Program-made: the position numbers and the translations under genes
Notes under the pieces: model-generated
Databases searched by the model: none
Seen by the model: only the letters and a program-made list of their open reading frames with translations
Told to the model about the DNA's origin: nothing
Source: Methylotenera_A sp031417915
GTDB lineage: Bacteria > Pseudomonadota > Gammaproteobacteria > Burkholderiales > Methylophilaceae
NCBI GenBank assembly: GCA_031417915.1
Contig: JANOWN010000065.1
Coordinates: 1 to 31,685, forward strand
DNA length: 31,685 nt
Direction: 5' to 3'
Shown here: piece after piece, positions 30,826 through 31,685 of the stretch
How positions within the stretch are numbered: the stretch's first letter is position 1
Layout: every line of letters starts with the position of its first letter

Positions 30826-31494
30826 ATGCCTTCACTTTATAGATATTTTTCAGAAAAAAATGCGCTTGCTTTTGTTCGAAATGGTGAAGTGTTGTTTCGT
30901 GCTTTGTCTTATTTTAGAAACTATGAAGATGGAGAGATACGAGGAGATAAATTTGAGGGTACGTTAGTTCATTTACCAGACAATGGACTTGTGGTAAAAA
31001 ATGTTAATACAGAGGAGGAAATCTTGCTGCCTCATCGATTGGAATCAACTGCAAAAGAAGACGATATCTTTGTCTACTGTATGAGCCAAATACTCTCGGC
31101 GGAATTAGCAGGACGCTTTAAGGCAGAGGTCGTAGTTGAAATTACGAACCCCGCAAAATTTCTAAATCTTGTGAGGTCGGCGCTGTCCCTCAGAAAGCGT
31201 TTCAGAGTAAATCAACTTATTCATGAGTCAGTGAAGTATTACGAGCGGAATGAACCTCCAATTGTCGATTGGGCGCTACCAGAGCGAATAACCATGAGAA
31301 AACCCAAGATGTTTGAATGGCAGCGTGAATATCGCTTGGCGGTGCCAATTGGTGATGCATTTGATGTCGAAAATGTTAATGTTAATTTGGTTCCGATAAA
31401 TCATTCCCGTATTTCAGAAGCTAAGTTATATCCAAAGCAGTTAATTAGGCTTGGAAATCTTTCGAAGATTTGTCGAGTACATTCCATGAAATAA
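30826..31494 (+). CDS. unrecognised protein, possibly DUF2971-like
   Basis: 222 residues, no signal peptide or membrane span. The opening (LYRYFSEKNALAFVRNGEVLFRALSYFRNYED, then RGDKFEGT) has the layout of DUF2971-type proteins, in which a short N-terminal strand-helix unit precedes an aromatic-rich F-x-D/E segment; a second part has VYCMSQIL and FEWQREYRLAVPIGDAF. I cannot assign a function. It starts three bases after the htpX stop, with only a weak ribosome-binding site, and its codon use looks less like the neighbours (more AGA/GGA, fewer GCG/GGC). With the repeat just downstream, this suggests a gene acquired between htpX and its usual neighbour. Confidence 0.6.
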   Translation: MPSLYRYFSEKNALAFVRNGEVLFRALSYFRNYEDGEIRGDKFEGTLVHLPDNGLVVKNVNTEEEILLPHRLESTAKEDDIFVYCMSQILSAELAGRFKAEVVVEITNPAKFLNLVRSALSLRKRFRVNQLIHESVKYYERNEPPIVDWALPERITMRKPKMFEWQREYRLAVPIGDAFDVENVNVNLVPINHSRISEAKLYPKQLIRLGNLSKICRVHSMK

Positions 31495-31501
31495 CCTTTT
31501 T

Positions 31502-31547
31502 CGCCTTAGGCGAGTTTCTTTCTTTTGCTTAGCCAAAAGAAAGAAAC
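31502..31547. repeat. dispersed palindromic element at window end
   Basis: CGCCTtAGGCG (31502-31512) is followed by GTTTCTTTCTTTTG (31514-31527), loop cttagc, CAAAAGAAAGAAAC (31534-31547): perfect 14-base arms. The sequence to 31685 (AAAGAAAAGGCTACCCCGCTGCC and on) continues like an intergenic repeat I have seen in many Beta- and Gammaproteobacteria. It contains no gene I can support and runs off the window. Confidence 0.75.
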
Positions 31548-31685
31548 CAAAGAAAAGGCTACCCCGCTGCCGCTTGTTTCCTTCGGTCTTAGCGCCGCAT
31601 CTGGGCGGCTGCGGAACTCGTGCTTTCAGCACTCAAACAGTCCTCGCCGCTTTCCATCTGCTGGCATTAACCGTAAAGGTCATGT

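Noticed and set aside
1..31685. CRISPR array, integron or insertion sequence
   Set aside because: No regularly spaced repeats, no cas genes, no transposase; the XerC-type recombinase is the housekeeping one in its usual operon, and the dispersed repeat copies are kilobases apart.

Overview
The window looks like an ordinary chromosomal segment of a moderately AT-rich betaproteobacterium, most likely near the Methylophilaceae/Nitrosomonadales. I infer this from the gene neighbourhoods (zapA followed by 6S RNA; dapF-DUF484-xerC; metK, SAH riboswitch, ahcY, small membrane protein, metF; smg-dprA-LysM divergent from def-fmt-htpX) and from a BtuM-type cobalamin transporter. No database search was possible. 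No phage, insertion sequence, integron or CRISPR array is visible.

Layout. 1-2218: 3' part of valS and a small BFD-like [2Fe-2S] protein. 2252-3338 (minus): rhodanese, tusA and dsrE2, a sulfur-relay set, then tRNA-Phe. 3747-4573: a Kbp-like BON/LysM protein and an alanine-rich lipoprotein, ended by a clear terminator. 4642-11601: a vitamin B12 region. cobT-cobS-cobC run on the plus strand and converge on a minus-strand set of btuB, btuM, bluB, cobU and an S4-domain gene, headed by a cobalamin riboswitch. Together these would import corrinoid, make 5,6-dimethylbenzimidazole and assemble the nucleotide loop. 11666-12465: zapB-like, zapA and 6S RNA. 12688-17720: DUF2237, EVE-domain, YVTN beta-propeller lipoprotein, ilvA, rpiA and a small lipoprotein. 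17748-21055: yggX, dgkA, xerC, DUF484, dapF. 21214-25436: the activated-methyl cycle (metK, SAH riboswitch, ahcY, metF). Cobalamin and the methyl cycle are functionally linked, but metH is not in the window. 25449-30822: smg, dprA, LysM protein, def, fmt, htpX. 30826-31685: an unrecognised gene and a dispersed repeat.

The most unusual signal is not a gene. A motif of about 26 bp (core GCAAGCCAATATCCATG, usually with CCT before and CGG after) occurs at least eight times, on both strands. Copies lie between three convergent gene pairs, inside four coding sequences (cobU, xerC, dapF, fmt) and inside the cobalamin riboswitch. It behaves like a DNA-uptake-sequence-type or small palindromic dispersed repeat, and I do not recognise it as a described family.
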